A DNA stretch of 33,798 nucleotides from Bacillota bacterium (GTDB lineage: Bacteria; Bacillota; Clostridia; Acetivibrionales; DTU013). The stretch lies in assembly GCA_023409615.1 (NCBI GenBank), contig JAEYRF010000180.1, positions 1 through 33,798 on the forward strand. The letters are read 5' to 3'. Positions 22,984-31,926 of this stretch are shown piece after piece. Positions within the stretch are counted from its first letter, which is position 1. Each line of letters begins with the position of its first letter. The notes under the pieces were generated by a model that did no database searches, had not been told where the DNA came from, and saw only the letters and a program-made list of their open reading frames with translations. A program made the translations under genes and the position numbers.

Positions 22984-24798
22984 GTGATTAAAAGCCCCAA
23001 AAACTGGTCTCTTAAATCCAAGGTGACTTTATCGTTTATGATTATCGTGTTATTTGTCGCCATTATCATAAGCCTGCTCTATTATGATAGTCAGCAAAGG
23101 CTATATAAAGATAATCTTGCGGCTGCCGACCGAAACGATATTACTTACCTTATGGGAAATATGGAGAAACAGTTAAAGCTTTGTGAGAAGTTATCGGATT
23201 GGATTTATGTCAACCGTAGAATTGAAACGGCTCTAATACGAGATTATGCAAATGATATGGACCAGTATAGCCGTGATATTCCAACTGCTCAGCGATTAAT
23301 TAATGATCAGTTGGTATCAAGCTCTATAGGGAAATATGTAATTTTCCTATATATTCAGGGCTATAACGGCGTTGTGTTTAAGGCAGCAAACGACGATGCA
23401 TATTGGCTCGGGGATCTGACAGAAAACCAATGGCATACAATAGGAATGCAGGCAGGCGGTGCTTTGGTCTGGAGCGGAATTACTGAAAATCCTGCTTCCT
23501 TTAAAACAACAAAAATGATAATACCCTTAGTGCGACCTGTTATATTTTCTGATACCAGAGCTGAAATAGGCTGGCAGGTTCTTGCCTTCAGCCCTCAGTT
23601 AATATCTGATGTATTTCAGGATTACCGCATGGATAAGGATCGCAATATCGTCGTAATCGATCAAAATAGAAGAGCTGTGCTGCATAGTGACCCAACGCTG
23701 ATTGGCAGCTATATAGACTACAGTTTCTATGACAGTGATATGCAAACGGGAGACGGGAATCGCTACGTGACTCTCGACGACAAGAGGATGCTTGTTACCT
23801 ATAAATACTCGCCCAATACCGGTATGACGATGCTGCTTTTTCATTCCCTGGTATCTCTCGAGAAACAGACGCAGTTCCTGCTGATTGTACTGGTCACAAT
23901 ATTTATATTGATTTTTATACTGTTTTTCTTACTTACCTATTATCTGTCAAACCGTCTGACAAAGCCGCTGGTTGGTATTCTGCGAAGACTGAAGGATATA
24001 TCCAAGGGTGACTTCAGTGTAGATGATTCTATCAATGGCGATGATGAAATGGGCCTGATCGGACGAGGGGTAAATAAAATGACTGGTAAAATCAGCTCGC
24101 TGATGAACGAGTCAATTCAGCACGAGCATGAAAAATGTGAACTCGAATATAGGGTGCTGCTCAACCAGATTAACCCGCATTTCGTATACAATGTATTAAA
24201 TTCCATTAAGGTTATGGCGAACATTCAAAAAATCGAGGGGATATCAGAAATGGCTTCTTCCCTCGGAGCACTTTTGAAAGAGATTTCCAAAGGCCTGGCA
24301 GAACAGATCACCATTCGTAAAGAGCTGGATCTGCTTGATAAATACCTATACCTGCAAAAGATTCGCAAATGCGGACTGTTAACTGCAGAATATATAATCC
24401 CCGATGAATCTGTGATGGACTATCTTATTCCGCGCTTTACTTTGCAGCCTCTTGTGGAAAATTCCATATATCATGGTCTGGACAAACCAGGTGAAATGGG
24501 AATTATCACCATTTCCATAACCACACAGGAGGATGATGTCATCGTATCCATTAGTGATAACGGCAGCGGAATACCAGAGGAAAAAATTGCAGAAATACTT
24601 AATAAAGAAAGTATTGACGGTGAAGAGATGACAAAAGTCGGTATTGCCAATGTGTATAAACGCATTAAGCTTTTCCATAACAGTGGCAAGCTGGTGATTG
24701 AAAGTGTAGTTGGTGAATCAACTACTGTAACGCTGCGCTTTCCCAAAGTCAAGAGACGTGAGCCAAAGCTGCAGCCTGTTATTTTGCAAGAAAAGTAG
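22984..24798 (+). CDS. YesM-type sensor histidine kinase
   Basis: 604 residues from GTG 22984 after GAGGGGGG. TM1 is at about 17-35, a large extracellular dCache-like sensor at about 36-295, and TM2 at about 297-321. HAMP is at about 322-375, the His_kinase domain has H399 in NQINPHFVYNVLNSIK, and a HATPase domain contains SDNGSGIPEE. This is the layout of YesM-like kinases, which sense extracellular carbohydrates in Bacillota and pair with AraC-type regulators. The regulator gene follows after 12 bases. The likely targets are the glycosidase and ABC importer directly downstream. An AT-rich palindrome lies before the gene. Confidence 0.94.
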   Translation: MIKSPKNWSLKSKVTLSFMIIVLFVAIIISLLYYDSQQRLYKDNLAAADRNDITYLMGNMEKQLKLCEKLSDWIYVNRRIETALIRDYANDMDQYSRDIPTAQRLINDQLVSSSIGKYVIFLYIQGYNGVVFKAANDDAYWLGDLTENQWHTIGMQAGGALVWSGITENPASFKTTKMIIPLVRPVIFSDTRAEIGWQVLAFSPQLISDVFQDYRMDKDRNIVVIDQNRRAVLHSDPTLIGSYIDYSFYDSDMQTGDGNRYVTLDDKRMLVTYKYSPNTGMTMLLFHSLVSLEKQTQFLLIVLVTIFILIFILFFLLTYYLSNRLTKPLVGILRRLKDISKGDFSVDDSINGDDEMGLIGRGVNKMTGKISSLMNESIQHEHEKCELEYRVLLNQINPHFVYNVLNSIKVMANIQKIEGISEMASSLGALLKEISKGLAEQITIRKELDLLDKYLYLQKIRKCGLLTAEYIIPDESVMDYLIPRFTLQPLVENSIYHGLDKPGEMGIITISITTQEDDVIVSISDNGSGIPEEKIAEILNKESIDGEEMTKVGIANVYKRIKLFHNSGKLVIESVVGESTTVTLRFPKVKRREPKLQPVILQEK

Positions 24799-24810
24799 AG
24801 GTGAATATTT

Positions 24811-26376
24811 GTGTTTGGAGTACTAATTGTTGATGATGAGGTAATTTCCCGAATGGAGCTCAAAAACATGCTCGAATGGGAAAAGGGGGACTACCATCTT
24901 ATTGGCGAGGCGGAAAATGGTAAAGAAGGCTTAGATATTATCCTGCGCGAAAAGCCCGATATTGTAATAACTGATATTAAGATGCCTGTTATGGACGGGC
25001 TGCAAATGATTGAGCAGGCACGGAGCCAATATGATGGTGCGCATTATATAGTATTGTCCAGCTATGAAGAGTTCGCTTTATTAAAAACAGCCATGAAGCA
25101 TGGGGTTATAGATTATCTTTTAAAGCTGGAGCTTACATCTGATGTCCTGCTAAAAACGCTTGAAAGTACAAAGGATGCGCTGCTGCGAGATAGGGCGGAA
25201 GCACGTGAAAGAGAAATATCTCCTGTCTCTAAGGCCGCTCGTACCTTGCGCCGTGTGCTTGCCAGTCAGATTATGGACGAGGAGACTTCGGATATACTTT
25301 CTCAGGCAAATCCCGCTATTGACCTGCATCGGCTTTCCTGTATATCAGTGAGATTTTCAATGCCAAAGAAAAATTCATCCTTCGGCGATAATGATCGACG
25401 CATAATGGAGATGTCGGCACATAGTATCATTAATGACATTACCAAGCAGTATGGTGCAGGAGTTACTTTTCTTGCAGATATCGGCATGTGCCTGTTTGTT
25501 TACACTCCACGTACTGACGGCATTGACAAGACTGTGGAAATGAGTGAAGTAATAATAAATATGCTTCGCCAGTACCTTAACGTGGCATCGGCAGTGGGAA
25601 TTTCCAGATCAATACATGAGGCGGGAGACATTCTTGCGATTATGAATGAAGCCATTTGTGCTACAGAAGAAGTGTTCTTTCTTGGGTATGGAAAGGTTAT
25701 TCACTTTGGAGAATCTTCTGCAACAGGTCTATTCGATGTTGAATGGTCGGAACCTTTACTGCGGGCGTTGGAGCTTAGGCAGAGCGATGAGCTGAGGAAG
25801 GTATTTGCAGACATTCTGGGGCTGATTTCTGAGCCTGAAAAGCCTGCAAAGGCTGAAGCGGTTGGACTTTGCATTTCGGTCGTAAGCATTGTTCTTTCCA
25901 CATTGAAAAATACTTTTGAAAACAAAGATTTTTTCTCGGAAAACCTGTACGAAATCATTGGTGAGATAGAAACTCTGGATGAACTTTGTGAATGGATGAG
26001 CTCATTTCAGTCAAAAGTACTGGAATGGTTTGATTCATTGCAGGAAAGATCCGGGGACGATTATTTAGTAATCGAAGCAAAGCGCTATATTGCTGAAAAC
26101 TGCCGCAGACCAATTAGTCTTAGTGATGTGGCTAATCATCTGTCAATAAGCTCCGGTTACCTGAGCAGTCTATTTAAGCGTAAGACGAATGTTGGTTTTA
26201 TTGAGTATGTGACAAACATGAAGATAGCAGAATGTAAAAGACTGCTAAAGTGCGGGAAATATTTGATTTATGAGGTGGCGGAATTAGTTGGATATGAAGA
26301 TGCGAGCTATTTCATTAAGACTTTCCATAAGAATACCGGTCTCACCCCAAAAGAGTATATTGCAAAACAAGCTTAA
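24811..26376 (+). CDS. YesN-type response regulator with AraC DNA-binding domain
   Basis: 521 residues from GTG 24811 after GAGGTG. The receiver domain (1-120) has D8, D9, phospho-acceptor D55 (VITDIKMPVMDG) and K105 (LLKLEL). The middle region of about 270 residues is an uncharacterised linker domain typical of the long YesN class. Two helix-turn-helix motifs of the AraC type close the protein (about 420-521), ending VAELVGYEDASYFIKTFHKNTGLTPKEY. It should bind direct repeats and activate transcription of the nearby glycoside genes. Two 20-bp direct repeats (26541-26580) before the glycosidase gene are candidate sites. A strong terminator follows. Confidence 0.94.
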   Translation: MFGVLIVDDEVISRMELKNMLEWEKGDYHLIGEAENGKEGLDIILREKPDIVITDIKMPVMDGLQMIEQARSQYDGAHYIVLSSYEEFALLKTAMKHGVIDYLLKLELTSDVLLKTLESTKDALLRDRAEAREREISPVSKAARTLRRVLASQIMDEETSDILSQANPAIDLHRLSCISVRFSMPKKNSSFGDNDRRIMEMSAHSIINDITKQYGAGVTFLADIGMCLFVYTPRTDGIDKTVEMSEVIINMLRQYLNVASAVGISRSIHEAGDILAIMNEAICATEEVFFLGYGKVIHFGESSATGLFDVEWSEPLLRALELRQSDELRKVFADILGLISEPEKPAKAEAVGLCISVVSIVLSTLKNTFENKDFFSENLYEIIGEIETLDELCEWMSSFQSKVLEWFDSLQERSGDDYLVIEAKRYIAENCRRPISLSDVANHLSISSGYLSSLFKRKTNVGFIEYVTNMKIAECKRLLKCGKYLIYEVAELVGYEDASYFIKTFHKNTGLTPKEYIAKQA

Positions 26377-26402
26377 CACGTTAATTAGATTTATTGGATT
26401 TG

Positions 26403-26437
26403 CCTCTTTGCGATCAGCTGCAGGGAGGTTATTTTTT
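26403..26437 (+). terminator. Terminator after the YesM/YesN pair
   Basis: CCTCTTTGC (26403-26411) pairs with GCAGGGAGG (26420-26428), two G-T pairs, 8-base loop, followed by TTATTTTTT. Confidence 0.8.
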
Positions 26438-26525
26438 ATAGAAAACCATCAATATTAAAATATTACTTTTTTTATAAAGATAGTTTCTTTAACTTTCTCT
26501 ATGAATTCAATAAAATTAAACTACA

Positions 26526-26555
26526 TTGATATCGGTGTATGGATAGAACTAATAA
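26526..26555 (+). promoter_or_regulatory. Possible promoter of the glycosidase gene
   Basis: TTGATA (26526-26531) and TAATAA (26550-26555) with an 18-bp spacer. The -10 is weak and overlaps the first direct repeat, which fits an activator-dependent promoter. Confidence 0.35.
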
Positions 26556-26580
26556 TTTCAGGATAGAACTAATGATGTAA
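26541..26580 (+). repeat. Two 20-bp direct repeats, candidate AraC-type regulator sites
   Basis: GGATAGAACTAATAATTTCA (26541-26560) is followed without gap by GGATAGAACTAATGATGTAA (26561-26580), with a further partial copy of CTAATAAT at 26582-26589. The first 13 bases are identical. AraC-type proteins bind direct repeats about 20 bp apart. Confidence 0.65.
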
Positions 26581-26601
26581 CTAATAATATAAGGAGTTAG
26601 G

Positions 26602-28353
26602 ATGCATTGCGTCCGCGTAAATATTATGGTGAAAATTTGGGAACCAATGGAATTAACCCTGACCGCGTCCGGCAATTATGAAAATCCGTATATGGACATC
26701 GATGTTTGGATTAATCTGAAAGGTCCCGGCTTTGAAAAGCGTGTATATGGATTCTGGGATGGCGACAATACTTTCAGAGTTCGTTATACCGCAACAGCCC
26801 CCGGTGAGTGGTCTTATATCAGCGGAAGCTCAATACAGGATGAAGGCTTAAATGGGGTATCGGGTCACTTTATCGCAACAGAATGGAGCGAGGAGGAGAA
26901 GAAAGCAAACCCTTCCCGCCGAGGAATCCTTCGCCCCAGTGAGAATGGACACGGCTTTGTACATCCCGACGGCAGCAGCTTTTTTATGATAGGTGATACC
27001 TGGTGGGCAACTCCCACTTACCGCTTTAAATGGAGCGACGACGATACAAGACGGCCTATCGAAGAATGTTATTTCAAAGACTTGGTTCATTATCGCAAAG
27101 AACAGGGCTACAATACAATTGCCATGCTGGCGTCACACCCTACCTGGGCTAATGACGAATACCCGCCGGAAGTAGAAATCGAAAAGGGAATCTTTGCCCG
27201 ATCGGCGTGGAAGCAGAGTGGCACAGAATCGGCTAAGAATATGCATAATGAAGGTGGAAGACCGTTTATGTTCCCGGGTAATATTCCGGGTTATGAGCAG
27301 CTTGTACCTGACTTTCACCGTATTAATCCCGAATACTTCCGTCACATGGACAAGAAGGTGGCATATCTACATGAAATGGGTATCTTAAGTTTCATTGAGA
27401 CCGCAAGACGTGATGTATCTACTGTTTGGAAGAAATATGGTGATTGGCCGAATACTTACACCCGTTATGTGCAATACATTTTTGCCCGATATCAGACGCA
27501 TTTTTGTCTGCTGTCTCCTATACATTTTGATTACAAAGAATGTTCAATTCCATCACGTGATTATAACGAGCCAATCAATCTTTGGCTGGAGAAATATGGA
27601 CCGCCGCCGTTCGGAACACTGCTTGGTACAAATGCCGCTCCTTCAACACTTGTCAACTTCGGCGGGCCGGAGGAAGCGCCATGGCTTACTTTCCACCAGA
27701 CGGGAAACTGGCGCGAACATGATCACCATTGGTATCTTACCGAGATCCATTATTCAATACCCGCAATGCCTGCTATCGCAGGGGAGCCATATTATCCCGG
27801 ATTCCCCAATGAACAGCCTCCGGCTGATTCACACGAAGCGGAACTCAATAACCGCGCCGGACTATACGGCAGCTTCCTTTCAGGGGCGCTAGGCGGCGTT
27901 ATTTACGGCGCAGAAGGTATTTGGGGCGGCGATATTGAGCCCGAAGCACCGAGAAACATTTGGCAATCCATGCAGTTTCTTTCCGGAAAGCAGTCTCCAT
28001 ATCTTCGAAATTTTGCTCTTTCTGAGGGTGACCGCTTCTTCGATCTTGAACCGAACAGTGAGTTGGTTACACCTAATAAGGCGGGTGATGCCCTCGGTTA
28101 TCGTGGATGGGCTTATTGTGCCGCAACCAAGGCTCGTGACTATGCACTCTATTTCATGGAAAAAGACTGTCCTCCTGTCACAGCACGCGGGTTAACTCCA
28201 TGTACGCGTTACCGGATGAATTGGTTTGATCCCGAAACCGGAAACTGGAGTGAAGAATCCAGTGTCCTGGAAACCGATGAAGTTGGAAGAGTTGCCTTAC
28301 CAGGCATTAATGGCAAGGAAGATATCGGTATCAAACTTATAAAGGAACTCTGA
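26602..28353 (+). CDS. DUF5060/DUF4038 apiosidase-like glycoside hydrolase (GH140-related)
   Basis: 583 residues from ATG 26602, with AAGGAG just upstream. The N-terminal DUF5060 beta-sandwich (about 10-95) contains YENPYMDIDVW and FRVRYTATAPGEWSY. The DUF4038 TIM barrel (about 108-470) opens with FFMIGDTWW (127-135) and has a likely acid/base in LSPIHFDYKE (about 304-313). E395 in IAGEPYYPG is the likely nucleophile. A short C-terminal beta domain (about 490-583) follows. The characterised DUF4038 enzyme BT1012 (GH140) removes apiose from rhamnogalacturonan II; others in the family may differ. There is no signal peptide, so it acts in the cytoplasm on imported glycosides. It is the first gene after the YesM/YesN pair and runs toward the ABC importer. 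The substrate is inferred. Confidence 0.85.
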   Translation: MHCVRVNIMVKIWEPMELTLTASGNYENPYMDIDVWINLKGPGFEKRVYGFWDGDNTFRVRYTATAPGEWSYISGSSIQDEGLNGVSGHFIATEWSEEEKKANPSRRGILRPSENGHGFVHPDGSSFFMIGDTWWATPTYRFKWSDDDTRRPIEECYFKDLVHYRKEQGYNTIAMLASHPTWANDEYPPEVEIEKGIFARSAWKQSGTESAKNMHNEGGRPFMFPGNIPGYEQLVPDFHRINPEYFRHMDKKVAYLHEMGILSFIETARRDVSTVWKKYGDWPNTYTRYVQYIFARYQTHFCLLSPIHFDYKECSIPSRDYNEPINLWLEKYGPPPFGTLLGTNAAPSTLVNFGGPEEAPWLTFHQTGNWREHDHHWYLTEIHYSIPAMPAIAGEPYYPGFPNEQPPADSHEAELNNRAGLYGSFLSGALGGVIYGAEGIWGGDIEPEAPRNIWQSMQFLSGKQSPYLRNFALSEGDRFFDLEPNSELVTPNKAGDALGYRGWAYCAATKARDYALYFMEKDCPPVTARGLTPCTRYRMNWFDPETGNWSEESSVLETDEVGRVALPGINGKEDIGIKLIKEL

Positions 28354-28531
28354 TATCAATTTATCAAGTAAATAGTAGATCTTTAAATCTGTTAATGCTT
28401 TTACTTAATGCCGGGAGTAGATGAGTCTCTGCCAGACTTACTTCTTCCGGCAGGAAGCAAGAGCAGAACACAGTTGATGAAGATAAAGGAAAGTGAAGGA
28501 ATAACATATTTCAGAGGGAGGAATAAGTAAA

Positions 28532-29914
28532 ATGAAGAAAGTATTATCAATCGCACTTGTCATGTTATTAGTCGTTGCACTGGTTGCGTGTGGTACAAGC
28601 AATGTCCCGAATCCGGACAATGCAGGCACTTCACCTACTACGACTCAGAAAGCACCTGACCAGAAGACACAAGATTCCGGAAAACCGATCACAATCAGGT
28701 TCCTCGGACCAGAAACTCTTGGCAGCCCTGCTTACGACTATATTATGGAGTCTATTGAACAGTTTCATGTTGACAACCCAAATATTACTGTAGAACCAGA
28801 TCTAATTGCTTCAGCAGATCTTCGTACTAAAATAACCGTCGAGATGGCGGCGGGTAATCCACCTGAAATCAGCTCCTGTATAATCAGTTACGCGAGAGAG
28901 TTTGCACGCGACAACAAAATTGAGGACTGGCAGCCTATTATTGACGCCAACCCGGAATTTGAAGAGTGGATGGGCGCAAAGATCATCAACAATATGAGAG
29001 ATGATAAGGGCCGAGTACTTACTATGCCTTATGATGCAAGTATTGATGGATTATTCTATAATACTGAGATTTTTAACAAATATGGCTGGCAGCCTCCAAA
29101 AACCTTTGACGATATGGTAGATCTCGCTGGTAAAGCGAAAGCTCAGGGTATTACACTGCTGGTAACCGGAGGCAAGGACATTCGTTTTGCCTGGCTTGCA
29201 TCGGTCCTGATGGCCGGAGTTGCAGGCAAGGAAAAGACTGATGCGCTTACTATGGGTGACGCAATGGATCAGTGGAACAATCCTGAATACGGATTTGTTA
29301 CCGCTATGACTAAGTTTAAGCAGCTGGTAGACGCAGGAGCTTATCCCGCCGGCGTATTAGGTCTTAGCACTAACGAAGCCGATCAGGCTTTTGCAAGAGG
29401 CGAAGCTGCTATGTACTATGAAGGTGCATGGAAACCAGCAAACTTTGCAACTGCCGGAGGACAGGAGTTTGTAGATAAGCTGGAGCGTATTAACTTCCCT
29501 GCATTTACAGACTGCCCTGACGGCGACCCGGAAATTCGTGTCGGCGGAAACATCTGGGGTCTGATGATTCCTGTTGGTCTTGACGCAGAAACAAAAGAGG
29601 CTTGTATCAAGTTTGCAAAAGTTAGAGCAGGCCCGGAACTCGGTGCGAAAATCATGGAAGGCGGCAACGGTGTTTACGCTGGTAACTGTGATTATGACAA
29701 GACTAAAGTTATGAAGATTTTTAACCAGTGCATAGAGGCATACCGTAATGCACCAGCTTATATGTATTCAATGGATTCATATGCACCACCAAGTGTTGAC
29801 CTTGCTATCAAGCAAACCGCAATGCCTGGTATCATCTCCGGAGAGTACGATGTTAACAAAGCGGTAGCTGAAGTTCAGAAAGCTGCCGAAGATTATCTGA
29901 AGACTCTGAAATAA
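28532..29914 (+). CDS. ABC sugar-binding lipoprotein (CUT1 family)
   Basis: 460 residues. A lipoprotein signal with hydrophobic core LSIALVMLLVVALVA and lipobox VALVAC-G places the lipid-anchored Cys at about 20. A Ser/Thr/Pro/Gln linker follows, then the two-lobed solute-binding fold typical of extracellular carbohydrate-binding proteins (SBP_bac_1/8), with GEAAMYYEGAW as a family motif. ATG 28532 follows AGAGGGAGG. It captures an oligosaccharide or glycoside outside the cell and hands it to the two permeases encoded next. A 13-bp intercistronic hairpin (29929-29976) probably lets it be made in excess. There are 178 bases between it and the glycosidase, and no clear promoter was identified there. 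Confidence 0.94.
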   Translation: MKKVLSIALVMLLVVALVACGTSNVPNPDNAGTSPTTTQKAPDQKTQDSGKPITIRFLGPETLGSPAYDYIMESIEQFHVDNPNITVEPDLIASADLRTKITVEMAAGNPPEISSCIISYAREFARDNKIEDWQPIIDANPEFEEWMGAKIINNMRDDKGRVLTMPYDASIDGLFYNTEIFNKYGWQPPKTFDDMVDLAGKAKAQGITLLVTGGKDIRFAWLASVLMAGVAGKEKTDALTMGDAMDQWNNPEYGFVTAMTKFKQLVDAGAYPAGVLGLSTNEADQAFARGEAAMYYEGAWKPANFATAGGQEFVDKLERINFPAFTDCPDGDPEIRVGGNIWGLMIPVGLDAETKEACIKFAKVRAGPELGAKIMEGGNGVYAGNCDYDKTKVMKIFNQCIEAYRNAPAYMYSMDSYAPPSVDLAIKQTAMPGIISGEYDVNKAVAEVQKAAEDYLKTLK

Positions 29915-29928
29915 GATTATTAACCACT

Positions 29929-29976
29929 CCGGGCAGCATGGCGACATATGGTTAAATCGTCCACCGTGTTGCCCGG
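29929..29976 (+). terminator. Intercistronic hairpin (partial terminator/mRNA stabiliser)
   Basis: CCGGGCAGCATGG (29929-29941) pairs over 13 bp with CCGTGTTGCCCGG (29964-29976), including two G-T pairs. No T run follows, so a stabiliser of the binding-protein mRNA is more likely than full termination. Confidence 0.6.
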
Positions 29977-30058
29977 AAACTTTATAGAGGGAGCGTCTCC
30001 CGGCACAGCCCCCTTGGTCTTATGCTTTTCCGGGTAGTATATATGAAAGGAGATAGCT

Positions 30059-30934
30059 ATGGCAAAGCAAGCTTACACTAAAGGAAAATTACATGGAAGC
30101 AACGGCATGGTTACCAGCAAAGGGGCAAAGATATTCTATTATATTATACTAATAACTATGACGATTATTGTGATTTATCCTCTGCTATGGCTTTTGTTCA
30201 CTGCGCTTAAAACACAGAAGGAGCTCACCTTCAATACCTGGGGGCTTCCACAGAAACCTCAGTTTATGAACTTTTATATCGCTTGGACACGCTCTAAGAT
30301 GGGAAACTTCATGAGGAACAGCATCGTTACCTCGGCCGTAACAGTTGTACTAACAATCGTTGCGTGTGTGCCGCTTTCTTTTGTGCTTTCCCGGTTTCAA
30401 TTCAGGTTTAAGAGGGTTCTTTACTTTATAATAATCTCAGGTATGATGATACCGATTAATTCGGCCATTATTCCATTGTATATTCTAGCAAATAATTTTA
30501 AAATGATGAATAATCTTATGGCATTAGGACTCATCTATGGGGCGTTCCGTATTCCTATATCGGTGTTTATACTTGAGGGCTTTATGGGTACTATCCCAAG
30601 AGAGCTCGAGGAATGTTCCCATATAGACGGATGCGGTATACTAAAGATGCTGTGGCATATTGCCATTCCACTCTCCAGAGACACAATTGTAACGATTTCA
30701 ATTTTGGCAGTACTAAGTTCATGGAACGAGCTTATGGTTGCAATGCTGCTGACAAGCAAACAGGCAACAAAAACTCTCCCGATAGGTCTGATGGGGTTCA
30801 TTAGCGAATATGCTGCCGAGTATACACAGTTATGCGCCGGAATTATGATAGCGATCATACCAAATATCATTTTCTATATTTTTGCACAGGAAAAGATTCA
30901 GAAAGGCATGACAGCCGGAGCTATCAAGGGATAA
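30059..30934 (+). CDS. Sugar ABC permease, MalG type
   Basis: 291 residues, about six TM segments (first at about 25-45). The EAA loop that contacts the ATPase is EECSHIDGCGILKMLWHIAIP. The C-terminal part (IMIAIIPNIIFYIFAQEKIQKGMTAGAIKG) is the classic MalG/CUT1 ending. ATG 30059 follows AAAGGAG. The gene order here is binding protein, MalG-type, MalF-type; the more common order places MalF before MalG. No ATPase gene is present, so a shared MsmX-type ATPase encoded elsewhere is expected. It forms the membrane channel with the next gene's product. Confidence 0.94.
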   Translation: MAKQAYTKGKLHGSNGMVTSKGAKIFYYIILITMTIIVIYPLLWLLFTALKTQKELTFNTWGLPQKPQFMNFYIAWTRSKMGNFMRNSIVTSAVTVVLTIVACVPLSFVLSRFQFRFKRVLYFIIISGMMIPINSAIIPLYILANNFKMMNNLMALGLIYGAFRIPISVFILEGFMGTIPRELEECSHIDGCGILKMLWHIAIPLSRDTIVTISILAVLSSWNELMVAMLLTSKQATKTLPIGLMGFISEYAAEYTQLCAGIMIAIIPNIIFYIFAQEKIQKGMTAGAIKG

Positions 30935-30962
30935 CACCAGGCATTGAAAGGAGGAAAAATAA

Positions 30963-31841
30963 ATGCATGTAAAAAGAAAGGATATTGCAATTCTAGCCCT
31001 GCTTGTGCTTCCCGGCTTGATCTATTACCTTGTACTTCTTTTGTATCCCTTGGTGCAAGGGGTTATACTTAGCTTCTACAGCTGGCCGACTCTAAGCACT
31101 AAGGTGTTTTCAGGATTTAGAAATTATACTGACGTATTTAGCACTCCGCTGTTTTGGAAATCACTTAAAAACTCACTTATCTTTATGTTTTCTACAACAG
31201 TGGTGCAAGTTGTAATAGGTTATATCATCGGTTATATAGTCTATCTGCAGTTACGCGGACATAGGTTTTTTAAAACGGTATTTTTTATGCCTAACGTTCT
31301 TACAACCGTTGCTGTGGGTTTTGTATGGGGATATATCTTCAGCCCCTCCATCGGCATACTAAAGCCGCTGATGACGGCGGTCGGACTTGGACAATATTAT
31401 ATGTCACCTCTTGCCGTCCCCAATCTAGCAATTATTGCTATCATTATAGCCCAGGTGTGGAATCAGGTGGGCGTACAAATTGTTCTATTTAATTCCGGAT
31501 TTATGGGGCTGAATGAGGAGGTTCTGGAAAGTGCTTCAATAGACGGAGCAAGTGGTTTCCGTATGCATAGAAGCATGATTATACCTTTATGCTGGCCTGT
31601 TATTCAAACAATAATTATACTTCAAGTTGTTGGATCCCTACGCAGCTTTGACCTTATCTGGGTAATGACGATGGGCGGACCGAATCATGCAACCGAAGTT
31701 CTGCCATTGCACCTGTTCGTAAACGCATTTTCTTATTTCAAACTTGGATACGGCAGCGTGATAGGTGTGTTAATCCTTGCATTATCACTTGGACTTACTG
31801 TGATTATACGCAAGTTAATGCAGCGAGAGAAATTTAGTTAG
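30963..31841 (+). CDS. Sugar ABC permease, MalF type
   Basis: 292 residues with six TM segments. The N-terminal LALLVLPGLIYYLVLLLYPL and FSGFRNYTDVF are typical of MalF-type CUT1 permeases. The EAA loop is EVLESASIDGASGFRMHRSMIIP. It begins 28 bases after the MalG-type stop with AAAGGAGG upstream. It pairs with the MalG-type permease to import the ligand of the lipoprotein. The cupin gene follows after 85 bases. It lacks the large periplasmic loop of Gram-negative MalF, as usual for Bacillota. Confidence 0.94.
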   Translation: MHVKRKDIAILALLVLPGLIYYLVLLLYPLVQGVILSFYSWPTLSTKVFSGFRNYTDVFSTPLFWKSLKNSLIFMFSTTVVQVVIGYIIGYIVYLQLRGHRFFKTVFFMPNVLTTVAVGFVWGYIFSPSIGILKPLMTAVGLGQYYMSPLAVPNLAIIAIIIAQVWNQVGVQIVLFNSGFMGLNEEVLESASIDGASGFRMHRSMIIPLCWPVIQTIIILQVVGSLRSFDLIWVMTMGGPNHATEVLPLHLFVNAFSYFKLGYGSVIGVLILALSLGLTVIIRKLMQREKFS

Positions 31842-31926
31842 GAAGTAAGTGTCATATTATTATAAATATTGAAACATATATGCTATGGTTGTGCATTGAC
31901 AACTAATACGGAGAAAGGAGCGGAAA

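Noticed and set aside
27395..27892. Plus-strand open frame of 165 codons inside the glycosidase gene
   Set aside because: Out-of-frame overlap with the DUF4038 catalytic domain, no Shine-Dalgarno, no domain.
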